DNA of 64,000 nt from contig JAUPFV010000005.1 in the NCBI GenBank assembly GCA_036936605.1, positions 155,187,195-155,251,194 of the forward strand, in the 5' to 3' direction. A model generated the notes under the pieces. The model saw only the letters and a list, made by a program, of their open reading frames with translations, had not been told where the DNA came from and made no database searches. Position 1 is the stretch's first letter. Every line of letters starts with the position of its first letter. The position numbers were made by a program, and so were the translations under genes. This stretch comes from Limnanthes douglasii subsp. nivea (taxonomy: Eukaryota; Streptophyta; Magnoliopsida; Brassicales; Limnanthaceae). Positions 23,100 through 34,113 of this stretch are shown here, in pieces.

Positions 23100-23670
23100 G
23101 TGAAATATTTAACAAATTTTCTTTCATATCCCTGATATAAATACTTATTTTGAAACAATTGTAACCTCTTTCTCCTTCTCCCTATCCTTCCATTCCTCAT
23201 GATTTTTAAACTTCCCGATAACAGACTTTGTCGATACCTGAATTTCGACGACGAATTCACCGGAATATAAACTTCGTTTACATTCAGATCGAAGATTCAA
23301 GTACACAACAACTTCAACAACACTAAATTAGTAAGTTCTATACTGTTTTTCTTCAAAAAAAAATAGTTCGATTCTAGCAATTCTAGAAATCTAGGGTTTC
23401 ACTGCCATGATTTTTTGAGTTTTGAGTTACTTTAGCAATAATGTTTCTGTTTTGTGTGAACTACATCTATTTTGGATGTTAAATATTCTTGTTTAATTCA
23501 TTTCTACTTGTTTTCAATTTGTTTTTCAGTAACTAACACTGCTTACACGTGTCTCGCTAAAGTGAGACACGAAACGCTCATAGTAAATGCTTAAACAACT
23601 TGCAACTTCGTATACAAATAGCCTTACTATTGTTACTGTAATGCAGACCTCCTTTTATGACATTTGTATA

Positions 23671-24272
23671 GGTTTCGCATCTATTATTTTGCTATAATTG
23701 CAGGTTTTTATATAGGTTCCACGTCTATCAATGTATTTTGGTTATAGATTTCTTTAGGTTTCGCATCTATCAGTGTTTCAGTGCATTTACATTAACATAG
23801 GTTTCGTATGTATCATTTTCCATAATTGCGGGGTTTTATAGGGTTTCACATCTATCAGTGTGTACTACTTAATCTTTAACATAAGTTCCGCGTCTATGAG
23901 TGTATTTTGGTTATATATTTCCTTAGGTTTCGCATCTATCAGTGTTCGAGTGCTTTTACAATAACATAGGTTTCGCTGCTATCATTTTTCCATAATTACA
24001 GGTTTTTATAGGGTTTCACATCTATTAGTGTGTACTACTTAATCTTTAACATAGGTTTCGCATCTACCAATGTGTTTTGGTTACAGATTTCCTTAAGTTT
24101 CGCATCTATCTGTATTTCAGTGAATATACATTAACATAGGTTTCACAACTATCTATTTACCACATGTTAACATTTTCAAAGGTTGCATATCTATCACGTT
24201 TATAATGGTTTCAAATTTGCATATGTTTCGCATATATCACTTATCTAACTTCCATAATATTCGCATCTATCA
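23671..24272 (+). repeat. Motif cluster A (TTTCGCATCTATC)
   Basis: About 16 copies of variants of GGTTTCGCATCTATCA, spaced 25-50 bp, inside what looks like a 5'UTR intron (donor-like taagttctatactg near 23331, acceptor ttcatttacag near 24309). Copies also sit in a longer repeating frame: 'tgtgtactacttaatctttaacata' phrases and 'cataattgcagg' phrases recur. Common variants are TTCCGC, TTCACA and CTACC. Confidence 0.85.
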
Positions 24273-24303
24273 TAGTTGATCTATTTTTCTCCTTTATTTC
24301 ATT

Positions 24304-25488
24304 TACAGGTAAAATGACACCAAAAACATATTTCTACAGGTCCGGCCACTTTGTACTGTTAAAACAGATGGAAGAGATAAAAGTGAGGCCATAACATATA
24401 GAAGAAACAAAGAAGACACCCTTTTACTCACTTTTAAAGGCAGCCTATGATCTTCGAATGAAGAAAACTGCATACAAAAATCACTTGATATAACTAAACA
24501 GATAGCAATGACATATGATGACGAACAAAAAGCATTTAAATTGGGTATAAAGTTTTTACATCTTGCAAACCATGGCATAAAGATCATCTTTGGTTTCAAA
24601 CATGGAAATGAAATTATGCCACTACAAGCCAAGAGTTTTGAATTTAAGTTTTCAGAATTAGAAGACGAAGAAAAATCAAGGATAACAAAGAAGTCCTTTT
24701 CTGATAAGACATCAAGAAAAGTTGATGAAAGCCGAGCAAGACCAATCACTAACAAACTGACAAAGGTTCGCAATTCCAACTTTTCTTACATTTTTGCACT
24801 CTTTTCAAATTTGCATAGGTTTTTCATCTACTATCTCTGCCTTGTTTCACATTTACATAGGTTTCTCATCTACCACTTCTGCTTTACTTTAAAATTTGCA
24901 TAAAGTTCCGCATCTATCTCTTTAATCTGCTTCACATTAAACTAGGTTTCGCATCTACCACGTTAGACCTGTTTCACATTAAACTACGTTTCACATCTAC
25001 TGATATTAATACATGTTTCACATCTATCGTTTTACCATTTTCATAGGTTCCGCATCTATTGTTGTAACTCTGCTTTTACATTTCAATAGGTTTCATAACT
25101 ATCACTTAAATTTGTTTGGCTTTAGCATAGGTTTCACATCTATCCATATAAAAAAATACTTGGTTGTTGGTAGGATGCTATAAATAAAGCAGTAAAAACA
25201 CATGGACAAGAGGCAATAATAGATGTTGTGATACTCTTTATAATGTTAGCCTGTTCTACCTTGTTTTTCTCTACATCTGGAGATGTACTAACTTCTATTA
25301 TCGTGTATTACGTAGAACACGTTGACAAAATAAACAACTACAATTGGGCTGAAGCAATCCGAGAAAAGTTGATGAATTCAATAATAGCTTGTCATGAAAC
25401 TAAACTTGGAAGAGTAGTTGGCTGTGTTGCCCTTTTACTGGTTAGTATTTTTCTTTATTCTATTTTAAATAAAATATTTAGTCAATAA
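24304..25488 (+). CDS. N-terminal exons of the DUF/Ulp1-like gene
   Basis: The exon at 24304-24765 begins after a good acceptor (ttcatttacag). Its ATG at 24314 opens a frame with TYFYRSGHFVLLKQM that soon meets a stop, and the frame open from 24508 (KFLHLANHGIKIIFGFKHG) continues to the donor. The next exon starts at 25174 and is open to 25488, with DVVILFIMLACSTLFFSTS and then YYVEHVDKINNYNWAEAI. That 'YV.hVD.i..YNW.eAi...L' pattern is what I recognise from plant DUF1985 or Ulp1-associated transposon proteins. Between the two exons lies motif cluster B. The early stop suggests damage, or that the real start is at 24508. Confidence 0.55.
24816..25146 (+). repeat. Motif cluster B (TTTCGCATCTATC)
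   Basis: About nine copies at 30-45 bp spacing, fully inside the intron 24766-25173. Several carry the prefix 'ttcacattaaacta'. Examples are aggtttcgcatctaccac (24944-24961) and ggttccgcatctattg (25046-25061). Confidence 0.85.
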
Positions 25489-26334
25489 ATGGTATATAAA
25501 GTATTGTTAATATATATTCATTCATCATAGAACACACAAAATTATGTCAAGATATTAAAATTGAAGACAAGATACCTAGATGTTTCAAATGGCTGGGTAT
25601 TGAGCGCAAATCAGATTTAGATTTGGTTGAAGCCATAAAAAACATAACAAATGAAGAAGTCTATTTACGCTATATTTTTTATTCGAGTTTCATATTATAT
25701 ATATATATATATATGTATTTACTATAACGTTTTAACAATTTTATAGATTCTGGAAGAATAATTGAAACTTGCAGAAGAAGAAGAAGATTAATTTGGAGGA
25801 GAATTCCAAATACAAGAATAAAATAACGATGCTCCTCAAGAGAATATACTGTTCCACTAATCGATTCTGAACAAGTAAACTTTAACGAAGATGAAGATGG
25901 TTTGCATTGGGATACGTACCAAAAACCAGGTGCAAGAGATTCTACTGATAGCAAAAAAATAATATACCAATATATTGTTCAACCATGTCAAAAATTTTCA
26001 AGAACTAAAAAGACTGCAACACGATGAAGAACCCCAGTAAAGAACATGAAAGAGAAAACTTTACATGTAGAAACTCATCCTCTGAAAAAACAAAATAAAG
26101 TACATACATGTCGTGTGCCTATTGTAAGAAAGGAGAATTCAATATCACAAATTCTTAAAAATGTTAAAAAACCTGAAAAGACAATAAAAAGACGTGTCAA
26201 ATCAACATTTCTGACAGATTGTACCATCTCACAGTAGAAAACGGAAGGTTGAAAAAATTAATGGCAAGAGAAAAGGTAAAAATCTCCTATTTTATCATAT
26301 TTACTATACATTCTGCATATAGCATCAATGGTAT

Positions 26335-26765
26335 CATAATATGCTTCGCATCTAGCATCAATAGTATCCTAATATGTTTCGCATCTAGCATCAATAGTAT
26401 CCTAATATGCTTCGCATCTAGCATCAATAGTATCCTAATATGTTTCGCATCTATTGTAGGTAATGTAGGTTTCACATCTATCATTATTACTAAAGGTTCT
26501 GCATCTATCATTTTAATTAACGTTTCACATCTATCATTTCTGTTTAGGTTCCGCATCTATCATTTCTGTTTAGGTTCCACATCTATCGTTTCTATTTAGG
26601 TTCTGCATCTATCATTTCTATTTAGGTTCCGCATCTATCATATGTTAGGATTCCACATCTATCATTTACATTTGATTTGAAGGTTTCGCATCTATTTCTA
26701 TGGTTGTTAAGGTTACGCATCTATCATTCATCGTCTTATATAAAAGGTTTCCCATCTATCTTTGA
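26335..26765 (+). repeat. Motif cluster C with 33-bp tandem repeat
   Basis: Starts with four copies of a 33-bp tandem unit (catcaatagtatcctaatat + gtttcgcatctag) from about 26350 to 26450. About ten single copies follow, spaced about 25-35 bp (aggttccgcatctatcatt and variants). It lies in an intron after the exon ending near 26276. The minus-strand ORF through it (26287-26556) is an artefact of the repeat. Confidence 0.85.
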
Positions 26766-26940
26766 CATGGCTTACTATTTTGCATAGAATTAACAACATG
26801 TACCCAGCCCCAGCCACAGCCCCACATCCAGACCCAGCCCCAACAACAGCCCCAGCTCTAGACGCAGCCAAAGCACCAGCAGGCCCAAACTCTAGCCAAA
26901 GCTTTGACTTAACAACATTTTAAAAAGTAGAAAAATTGAA

Positions 26941-27819
26941 ATGGAATGTAGAATATTTGAACAACAAATTGATGAGCTTAAAAAGAAACTCAAGGAAAAA
27001 GAGAAAATCATTACACAAATGAAAGCTGATGCAGAGATGGACATTGAGGTTGACCTACAAAACACACTTAAACTACCTGTGTTAAAGCCAAACATAGAAA
27101 ATGAAGTAAACAAAACAAATGAACAACAACCAAGAACTTATTTAAGAAGAAAGAGATTGAATGATCAAGGCCAACAATCACCAAATAAAATCAGAAAAAT
27201 ACTTAATATTCTAGTGGAAAACCTTGTTGTTTATGATGAAAACCAAGAGAAAACACCTAATATTAATGTGGAAGACAAGGTTCCACCTCCACAACAAGAA
27301 AAAAGTGAATATGTTTTAGAAAAACATGATCCTAATGTTGTTGTTGTTGTTGTTGAAGATGACCATGTTGTTAAAGTTGAGCTTTATGTTGTTGCTGCTA
27401 CATCTGAGGGTGTTTTTGTTGTTGAAAATGAGAATGTTACTCCTACGGATGTTGAGGTTAAAAAACAAAATGATCCCCTTATTAATGTTGATATTGTTAC
27501 TTCTGAAATTATTGTTGCTGTAGAAAATGAGCATATTACTCATATTGAAGTTGGGGTAGAAAAACAAGGTGATGACCTAGTTAATAGTGACGTCGATACA
27601 TCTAACCTCATTGTTCCTGAGGAAAAAAAGTTTGTAACTTCTACTGAAATTAGGTTTGAAAATAAAAACGATCCCTCGGTTCATGTTAATGTTACGGAAG
27701 AACAAAATCCTAATATTACTGCTGGTGAAAATACTGTTATGGAAGAACATGATAAAAAAATGCTAATGTTGATATTCCTATTGCTAAAGAATCAATTGCT
27801 GAAGTATCTGAAGGGATAA
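26941..27819 (+). CDS. Middle exon: coiled coil plus acidic linker
   Basis: An open frame of 292 codons. Residues about 1-30 look like a coiled coil (EQQIDELKKKLKEKEKIITQ). A basic stretch RTYLRRKRLNDQGQQSPNK at about 62-80 could be a nuclear localisation signal. From about residue 125 the sequence is a valine- and glutamate-rich linker with loose internal repeats (ENEHITHIEVGVEKQ, ENENVTPTDVEVKKQ). Just upstream (26810-26895) a proline/alanine-rich stretch, PAPATAPHPDPAPTTAPA, is open in another frame. No known fold is evident. Position and strand place it between the DUF-like N-terminus and the Ulp1-like C-terminus of the same gene. It is open for its whole length, unlike its neighbours. 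Confidence 0.55.
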   Translation: MECRIFEQQIDELKKKLKEKEKIITQMKADAEMDIEVDLQNTLKLPVLKPNIENEVNKTNEQQPRTYLRRKRLNDQGQQSPNKIRKILNILVENLVVYDENQEKTPNINVEDKVPPPQQEKSEYVLEKHDPNVVVVVVEDDHVVKVELYVVAATSEGVFVVENENVTPTDVEVKKQNDPLINVDIVTSEIIVAVENEHITHIEVGVEKQGDDLVNSDVDTSNLIVPEEKKFVTSTEIRFENKNDPSVHVNVTEEQNPNITAGENTVMEEHDKKMLMLIFLLLKNQLLKYLKG

Positions 27820-28104
27820 CAGCGTAGCTAAATTATTTAAAGGGACCAAGAGTGTTACTGAAGCATCTGAAGTGACAAAGGATGTTCCTGAAGAATCTAA
27901 AGTGACCAAGGATGATGTTGTGGACAAAGAGGTGATACAGATAACCGAAAATCAACAAAACATGTTTTAAAAAACCTTTATATTTAAATATATATTGATA
28001 TTGTTGTGTATTATCTTATTTTTTGGCTTACATACTGTAATATTATTTGTATCTATATATCTAATGTCTATATCTCATAATTGCATACGGGTTTTGTATA
28101 ATAG

Positions 28105-28600
28105 CATGTTCCGCATCTATCGAAGAAAGCATTTCACATCTATCCTTCATTATGCATTATATTTACACTTGTTTTGTATCTAATGTTCGGTTTTCTGTTT
28201 TGTTAAGGAAAAGACCTTAGAAGTACAAGAAATCCAAACGCCACGAGTCAATGACTTAGACCCAGCAATTGAGAACAAAATTATAACAATTTAAAAATGA
28301 TATACAAAAGAAAAAAGTAAGTGATTGAACAACTTTATCATCTATCATATTTTTACTTGTTTTGCATCCAGCATAGTTCCACTGGTTTCCCATCTACCAT
28401 GATTGCAGAAGGTTTTGCTTCTATTACATTTTCATAGGTTTAGCATCTATTTTAGTTTCAATGGTTTCTCATTTATGAAAGTTACATAAGTTTCGCATAT
28501 ATCTGAATTACAAAGGTTTATCATCTATCACTATTACATAGGTTTCTCATCTAGCATAATTTCCATTGTATCTCATCTATTATATTTCTAAACATTTCAA
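28105..28600 (+). repeat. Motif cluster D (TTTCGCATCTATC)
   Basis: About a dozen copies on the plus strand, mostly diverged (ttttgcatcca, tttcccatctacc, gtttctcatctagc), in two groups around an exon-like piece at about 28210-28290. Spacing is about 30-40 bp. Confidence 0.75.
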
Positions 28601-28639
28601 ATTTATCTCCTCTTGCAGTTTCAATTTTTTCCCATTTGT

Positions 28640-29663
28640 ACAGAAAGATTTGGATGAAGGTCCTTCATTTGAACTAAATTTAAATCCTACTCAACATCAA
28701 ATCTCTAAATAACTACCTAAAATGGGAATTATCAGAAAAGAATGCCCATTTACAAACAAAGTAACAGTTGCAATTGACATACAAGAATACTACAAATTAG
28801 AATTGATTGAAAAATGAGAAAACAATTCTAGTCCGACAATATGGTCATGCCCAGAGGTAGTATTATCTAATATTTTTGTTAGTACTTTGATGGAGATAGA
28901 AGACGAGGATGATATCGACTCTTCGGTAAATGTTAAATTTACATTTAGTTTGTTTCTCTTGCTTTCCAATACATATATTAACAAACTATTGGTTTTAACT
29001 TTTGACAACACATGTAATCGGCGGTTATATGTATATCAACCTTAAACAACACAATTTTCAAATACCAGTTGCTAGTATTCCAGGAGAATTTATGCTAATA
29101 TACTTTTACAACATATCTTAATTTATAAAAAAATGTTTATAAATATTACTTCTCTAATGTAGCATATGTTAAACTAAAATATGGATGTAACACTATATGT
29201 TGAAGATAAGCTACGAGGCATCACAGAAGGTTACATCTTCCTTCCGCTTTTAACAGAAGCCCGACCTAGGAATATTAACCATTGGACATTATTGATAATA
29301 GATGTTGAACATGAAAAAGCAGTAAATCTAAACCTAATACCCAATCGTCCAGATCCAACAAGAAGAACTACAGAAAGATTAGTAAGTGTCTCTCTTCTAA
29401 AAACAATTATAGTATATATATATACATATATCATCTGATTTATTTGTATGTCTATTAAATTAAATATTGCATACCTCCAACACAAAAACATTTTACAAGC
29501 AGAAAAAACAGTAAATATATATTGTCTAGTAAAAATTCCTAAACAAAGACCTCAATCACTTGATTGCGTAGTAATGGTCAGCGATTACTCTAAGGATTAT
29601 ATTTTACATGGGAAACTTGACTTATATAAAACTTATGATATTGTACCATTAAAAAAAACATAA
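28640..29663 (+). CDS. Ulp1/C48-like C-terminal exons, catalytic Asp replaced
   Basis: Upstream piece DLDEGPSFELNLNPTQHQ (28649-28710) is of the kind seen just before Ulp1 domains. The exon at 29181-29379 reads GYIFLPLLTEARPRNINHW then TLLIIDVEHEKAVNLNLIP and ends at a donor (gtaagtg). The exon at about 29478-29663 reads VKIPKQRPQSLDCVVMVSDY and ends in a stop. These match the Ulp1 core: His in NHW, Gln in PKQRP, Cys in LDC. The Asp of the usual 'yDSL' aligns with Asn (VNLNL), and the Gly after Cys is Val. Ulp1 enzymes cut SUMO and SUMO-like tags. This copy is likely catalytically weak or dead. The fold call is fairly firm; a binding role is inference. Confidence 0.65.
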
Positions 29664-29810
29664 ATGTTTTACATGTTTCTTAATGACACCGACACTAAAA
29701 ACAATTGGGAGCATGTTTTTTAATATTTGTTGTGATGTTTGTGATAATTGTTTGTTGTACAGTTTGTATACAATAAATATAACTCAATGAAAAGACAGTC
29801 TAGTAGTGAT

Positions 29811-29901
29811 AGTTTCGCATCTATCAGAAATGTAAACAAAAACGTTTCGCATCTATCTTTTGGTTTCGCATCTATCTTTGTTTCTTCGCATCTATCAAGT
29901 G
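29811..29901 (+). repeat. Motif cluster E (TTTCGCATCTATC)
   Basis: Four close copies (near 29812, 29844, 29865 and 29887) just downstream of the Ulp1-like stop codon, several of them exact matches to TTCGCATCTATC. Confidence 0.85.
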
Positions 29902-30253
29902 CTTATTTCTCTTGGAAACTCTTTCCCATTTTTTGGTCTAATTATTTTTCATTCAATTATCATTTACAGAAGTAATATGTTTTTGTAGTTAATTTACTCT
30001 ACCAAGCTCTCACATATAAATTTCAATTTAAAATCCAAACTAGTAACTTTAATTTGATTTGATATTTACCTACATGACTTGACAAGTCTTAGGTACTCAT
30101 GATTACATTGCATTAATTACAAAAGCTCATGAATATCAACAAAGATATTATTAGTGTCAAAGCTTCTAAACTTTTTACCTTCTTAATATTTTTACCTATA
30201 AAAATGTAAATACAGCGACCCACATCTAAAATATCATATGTCCCTCTATTTCA

Positions 30254-30372
30254 CATATTATTTCGCATCTATCAGAGAAATGTAAACAAAAGCGTTTCGC
30301 ATCTATCTTTTGGTTTGTAGACAAGTTTTCACATCTATCTTTGTTTTTTTGATGAGTGGTTTGCATCTATCA
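30254..30372 (+). repeat. Motif cluster F (TTTCGCATCTATC)
   Basis: Four copies that are the duplicated counterpart of cluster E, with small insertions between motifs (gtagacaag, gatgagtgg). Confidence 0.8.
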
Positions 30373-30778
30373 AGTGCTTATTTCTCTTGGAAACTCTTTC
30401 TCATATTCTGGTCTAATTATTTTTCATCCAATTATAATTTACATAAGTAATATGTTTTTGTAGTTAATGTACTCTACCAATCTCCCACATATAAATTTCA
30501 ATTCAAAATTCAAACTAGTAACTTAAATTTGATTTTATATATGCTTACATGACTTGACAAGTCTTAGATACTCATGAGTACATTCTATTAATTACAAAGA
30601 TAACAAATATCAACCAACATATTATTTCTTCTAAATTTTCTAAACTTTTCACCTTCTTAAAAAAATTTAACTACTCTTATAAAAATCACTTCATACTTTG
30701 AGTTCTCATACACAAAAGTTCACTTCATACTCTGTGAAATATTCTAAAATTTTCACTTCTTAAAAATTTGCTTTGAAA

Positions 30779-30919
30779 ATGCAAAAACTTAACTATTCTT
30801 TAGATGATCATCCTGTTTATAGTGACATAAGTTCTCCAACTCATTCGCCTGAGGCCAGAGAAGAGTGGAAACATACCACTACGGATGAATTCTCTGACGA
30901 CATATCTGATGATGGTTAC
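30779..30919 (+). CDS. Acidic protein ORF, 5' part (split by gypsy insertion)
   Basis: The ATG at 30779 opens 47 codons (start MQKLNYSLDDHPVYSDISS) that end exactly in the target duplication GTTAC of the gypsy element at 30920. The other side resumes at 40670 in the same frame and ends at 40894. Together they form a 121-codon ORF in the empty site, rich in Ser, Asp and Glu. It lies about 1.1 kb after the Ulp1-like gene on the same strand, inside the MULE. I do not recognise the family. The intact frame across the insertion suggests it was coding when the gypsy landed. The insertion surely breaks it now. Confidence 0.55.
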
Positions 30920-31275
30920 TAATGTGGTTAATTTCTGTTTAAGGGTAATTTTGTAAAGTGGTTTGTGAATTTAATATTTAGAGTAAAGAGTAGTAAGATA
31001 ATTAAGCTGTATGCTAGTAGTAAATTCTCATTACCCTCATTGATGAAAGTGGTTGGGTTATTTATACTTAAATATTGACCCATGGGCCTATTGGGTCAGA
31101 TAGTGAAGTCGGGTCAAGTTTAAGGACCCATTAGTAATTTGGTGAAGTGACCAGCATCTAGCTTAGTCACCATTTATTACGTTTGTCTTGTTCGGTTTTT
31201 TACAATAGTGGTTATGGTCCAAACTGCCCATCGGATTAAATTAAGACTCAACAACTAAAATATCTGATCTCATTA
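30920..31275 (-). repeat. 3' LTR of minus-strand gypsy element
   Basis: 356 bp. Aligns over its length with 40309-40664 (for example gggcctattgggtc, aacccattagtaatttgg with variants, aatagtggttatggtcc). The polypurine tract, read on the minus strand as taaaggggct, lies just inside at 31277-31286. Confidence 0.9.
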
Positions 31276-32134
31276 GTAGCCCCTTTAGGTCTTGCAAACA
31301 ACCTTTGGAAGATCTAACTCTTAAAAATCAATACCAACTTTCTCTGATTTGTTGTTGTATCCGAACTATAAACTTTTCCCTCAAGAGTGACTTTGTTCGA
31401 ATTTTGGTGGAACTGATTTTTCAGTTCAGAATTCTAAGAGTCTTTTTCCAATCGTGGGACACGTGTCAGGTTCTGGTTCGACCCCTCAGCTGTTTTTCTC
31501 CTAAAACCTCGTACTTACTAGGCTAGAAATTCACCTAGACTTTAACTCTTATACTTTCCAGCTTTTAATCATTACTTAGATCGTTTTACCTTCTCCTAGG
31601 TAACTGCCACTTTTCACAGCTATATATAAATCTTCTTCATTGTTTCATTGTCTTCAAACATTACAAGCATTTCTAGTGAGAGAAATTATACCTTCAAATT
31701 TGTGTTCAAGTCATATGTGTTCACAGCCAGAAACGCTCTAGTAAAATGAGGTTGGTTAAACTTGTCCGAGTTAGAGAGAGCGAGAAAAGTTGCAAGAGAC
31801 AAACGAATTATTGTTGGTCTCCCTGTCTCTCTTAGTGAATAAACCAATCAATCACAAGCGAATACAGACCAAGGTTCATCATCCTCAAAAGAACCCAAGG
31901 TTAGAAAGCTACCCTTTATCTCAAGCCTTTATCCTCTTCTATGAGGGTCCTCTATTCAAGAGTTCCAAAACTCCCTCCTTAAGGAGAAAGTTGTTTCTAG
32001 TATTAGAAAACCCTCGTTTTTTATCGCAATGGGTTCAAATACATAGAAGTCTCCAGAGAAATTAACCCTACGTCGAGTCACCCGTCAATCCAAATCAAAA
32101 TCCAACCCTATCTCTTTAGAACCCTCTAGAGTCT
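31276..32134. other. Gypsy 3' untranslated region
   Basis: Between the left LTR and the antisense ORF. Short plus-strand frames at 31305-31526 and 31790-32065 are not recognised. This is probably the promoter and leader side of the plus-strand extra ORF, because a TATA-like 'tatatataaatctt' stands at 31621-31634. Confidence 0.4.
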
Positions 32135-34113
32135 GTGAAGGTGAGAATCCCAGTCATCCCTGAAACTTCGATGGACTGTAAACCCAATGAGTTGGTGGTC
32201 TATACAGAGGTGCTGAACTGGGGACTCTGGTTTCCTTTGGATCCGGAGATAGTCAGGTACTTCCACTTGACTAAGCTTTATCCCAGTCATCTGAACTCGA
32301 ACGCTTGGTATACTCATACTGGCCGGTATCATGGCATTCAGGCTATCTAAGATTCCACTACCAATGGAACAATTTGTTGTTGTGGCAAACTTGTGTAAAA
32401 ATCATCACATCCCCTTCTACTAGTACAACACGGGGAATGAATACAATGTAGTAAATGACCTCCTGGAGTCAGAAAAGTCATGGAGGAAGCAGTTCTTATT
32501 CATCAGCGGGGCCTAGAAGAATCGAAAAAAGATCAAATTCGACTCAAACCCAAGCCAGCTGACCAATCATTGGAAGAGTATTGGTGAGTTTCTTTTAAGT
32601 CTTCTTTAATATTTCAAGTATTAAGTTACTACTCAAAACTGATTTATATTTCTTCTTAGTCTTTTGGAAGGAGTTCTCGGACTATGTAGAGGCAGGTCCG
32701 GATACATGTGCCAAACTGAACGCTTGGGCTTTGGAGAAATGGGACAACGTTTTCCACAACTTCTTCACATCGGGGAACTTTGTGAGGTCTCATTTGTGTA
32801 ACACCACAAGGAGAAAAGACCACTCCTGGGAAGAGTTGACCACCCCTCCTCCTGCAGATATCATCCTGAGGAGGACAGAGGCTAAATATGCTAAATTTTA
32901 CCTGCCTTCCAGGGCCAAATCCCCCAATCATCTGAACAAGATAAACAACAAGAGAAAGAAGAAAACTATAACAGACCCAACTCAAACAACCATTGAAGGT
33001 ACCGGTTCGGAGAACCAAGGAGACATTAATGCTGCTTTACTGGAAGTAGTAGAAGTTACTGTCAAAGAGGCTGGTGGGTCAGACAACCCACCAAATATTT
33101 CGAAGAATGACAAGAAACGTAAGGCCAGCAGTGATGAAAAAGCTGCCGAGAAGAAGAAAGTTACTCTGGGACCAGAGATAATTCTTCGTCCTTCTGAACA
33201 AGAGGAAATTCCACCTAATCTTTATTCCGAACAGGCTACTAGTGATGGTAACGAAGAGGTAAACCTTGACGCTTTTCAGAACATCAATATATATATATAT
33301 ATATTAATGACTTGGAAAAAGATGATTTCGCGGGGCCTTACCGTCCTCCCAACTCGTCCAATGTTGTGACCCACAACGCTGAGACTTACGCGATATCTAG
33401 TGAGCAAGATACCTTGAGCCATGCCCTTTTGGGTTACATCGTCGAGTGTTTGATTTGGATAGACAAGTGAGGGATCAAATTGTTACCATCAACTTCGTGA
33501 CTACAGAAAAGCAAAGCTTGACAAACGATCTTCTCATCGCTCAGCAAAGCATAGAATTATTGAGGAAGGAAAAACAGGATTTAGCTGCCAAACTACTTGA
33601 GTCAGAAAAATCCAACAAAGACCTCTAAACCAAGTGCTCTGATCTAGAGACTTCTTCCTCAAATAATATCACAACTTTGAAGGAGTAACTACAAACTAAG
33701 GACAATACTATCTAGACTTTATGTGATGACAAAGTCAAGTTGGAGAATACTGTCCAAGAGAAAACCAAAAAGAAAGCTGCCTTGGAACGCCAATAATCTC
33801 AATGAATAGCTGCAAGGATAGAGAAGTATGCTAGTGGAGTAGTGGATTCTCTGGAGAAGAGGGATGATGGACTTAAGTCTGATATGTCTTACTATTCCAT
33901 GAGACCTTTCCTAAGAGGACTCTTGGTCCTTTGTCGAAATATGTGGACTATGATGATCTCCCTTTCCATACAATGGTTGATGGTGATAAGCGCAACTACT
34001 CCAGTGGGATTTATTCCGAAGACGATGAAGAAGTGGGTGAGATTTTAAATGTTGAAATCAAAAGTCCCAAAAAAGACGGTGGTGAAGAAAAAACCGAAGG
34101 GATCAAACCCTAA
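32135..34113 (+). pseudogene. Antisense extra ORF, 'putative gypsy-type transposon' family, spliced
   Basis: Encoded on the plus strand, opposite to the retrotransposon's own genes. Exon 1 (32135-32583) begins with the stretch NWGLWFPLDPEIVRYFHL then YPSHLNSNAW. That 'fPL.p.v...f.l.P.ql.pNaW' pattern is what I know from the family labelled putative gypsy-type transposon protein (PF04195). A canonical intron runs from GTGAGT at 32584 to TTCTTAG at 32659. Exon 2 opens with SFWKEFSDYVEAGP, becomes basic (NNKRKKKTITD) and later forms a coiled coil (33446-33628, EKQSLTNDLLIAQQSIELL). Stops and frame changes (about 32350, 33370, 33626) disable it. Such ORFs are a recurring part of Tat elements; their role is unknown. 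Confidence 0.7.

Larger units (their letters stand above)
24304..29663 (+). pseudogene. MULE-borne DUF/Ulp1-like gene (VANC- or Kaonashi-like), multi-exon
   Basis: Recognisable exon parts, all on the plus strand, are 24304-24765 (ends caaag/gttcgc), 25174-25440 (acceptor tggtag before it, donor-like gttagt after it), about 25531-25655, 26046-26276, 26941-27960, about 28640-28925 (donor gtaaat) and 29181-29663. The N-terminal part (LGIKFLHLANHGIKIIFGF..., then YYVEHVDKINNYNWAEAI) resembles the DUF1985/plant-mobile-like half found before Ulp1 domains in plant transposon proteins. A coiled coil and a low-complexity acidic linker follow, then a Ulp1-like C-terminus. Stops at about 24390 and 28711 and missing phases suggest a decayed gene, though intron borders are still good. 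By analogy it would act in the nucleus on the element's own DNA. That role is inference. Confidence 0.65.
29811..30612. repeat. Diverged direct duplication of about 340 bp
   Basis: 29811-30142 and 30260-30612 align in order: tttcgcatctatcag, aaatgtaaacaaaa, the motif copies, 'gcttatttctcttggaaac', 'agtaatatgtttttgtagtt' and 'catgacttgacaagtctta'. The two copies flank about 120 bp of unique sequence and differ at perhaps one base in ten by eye. Confidence 0.8.

Noticed and set aside
26287..26556. 89-codon minus-strand ORF with repeated 'DAKHIRILLML'
   Set aside because: It is the translation of the 33-bp motif repeat. The same holds for the minus-strand ORF at 41342-41620.
27326..27523. Leucine-rich plus-strand ORF
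   Set aside because: It is a shifted frame of the GTT-rich part of the 26941-27819 exon.
23671..30372. Motif clusters considered as a CRISPR array
   Set aside because: The genome is eukaryotic, motif copies are short (13-16 bp) and diverged, spacers are not of constant length, and there are no cas genes.
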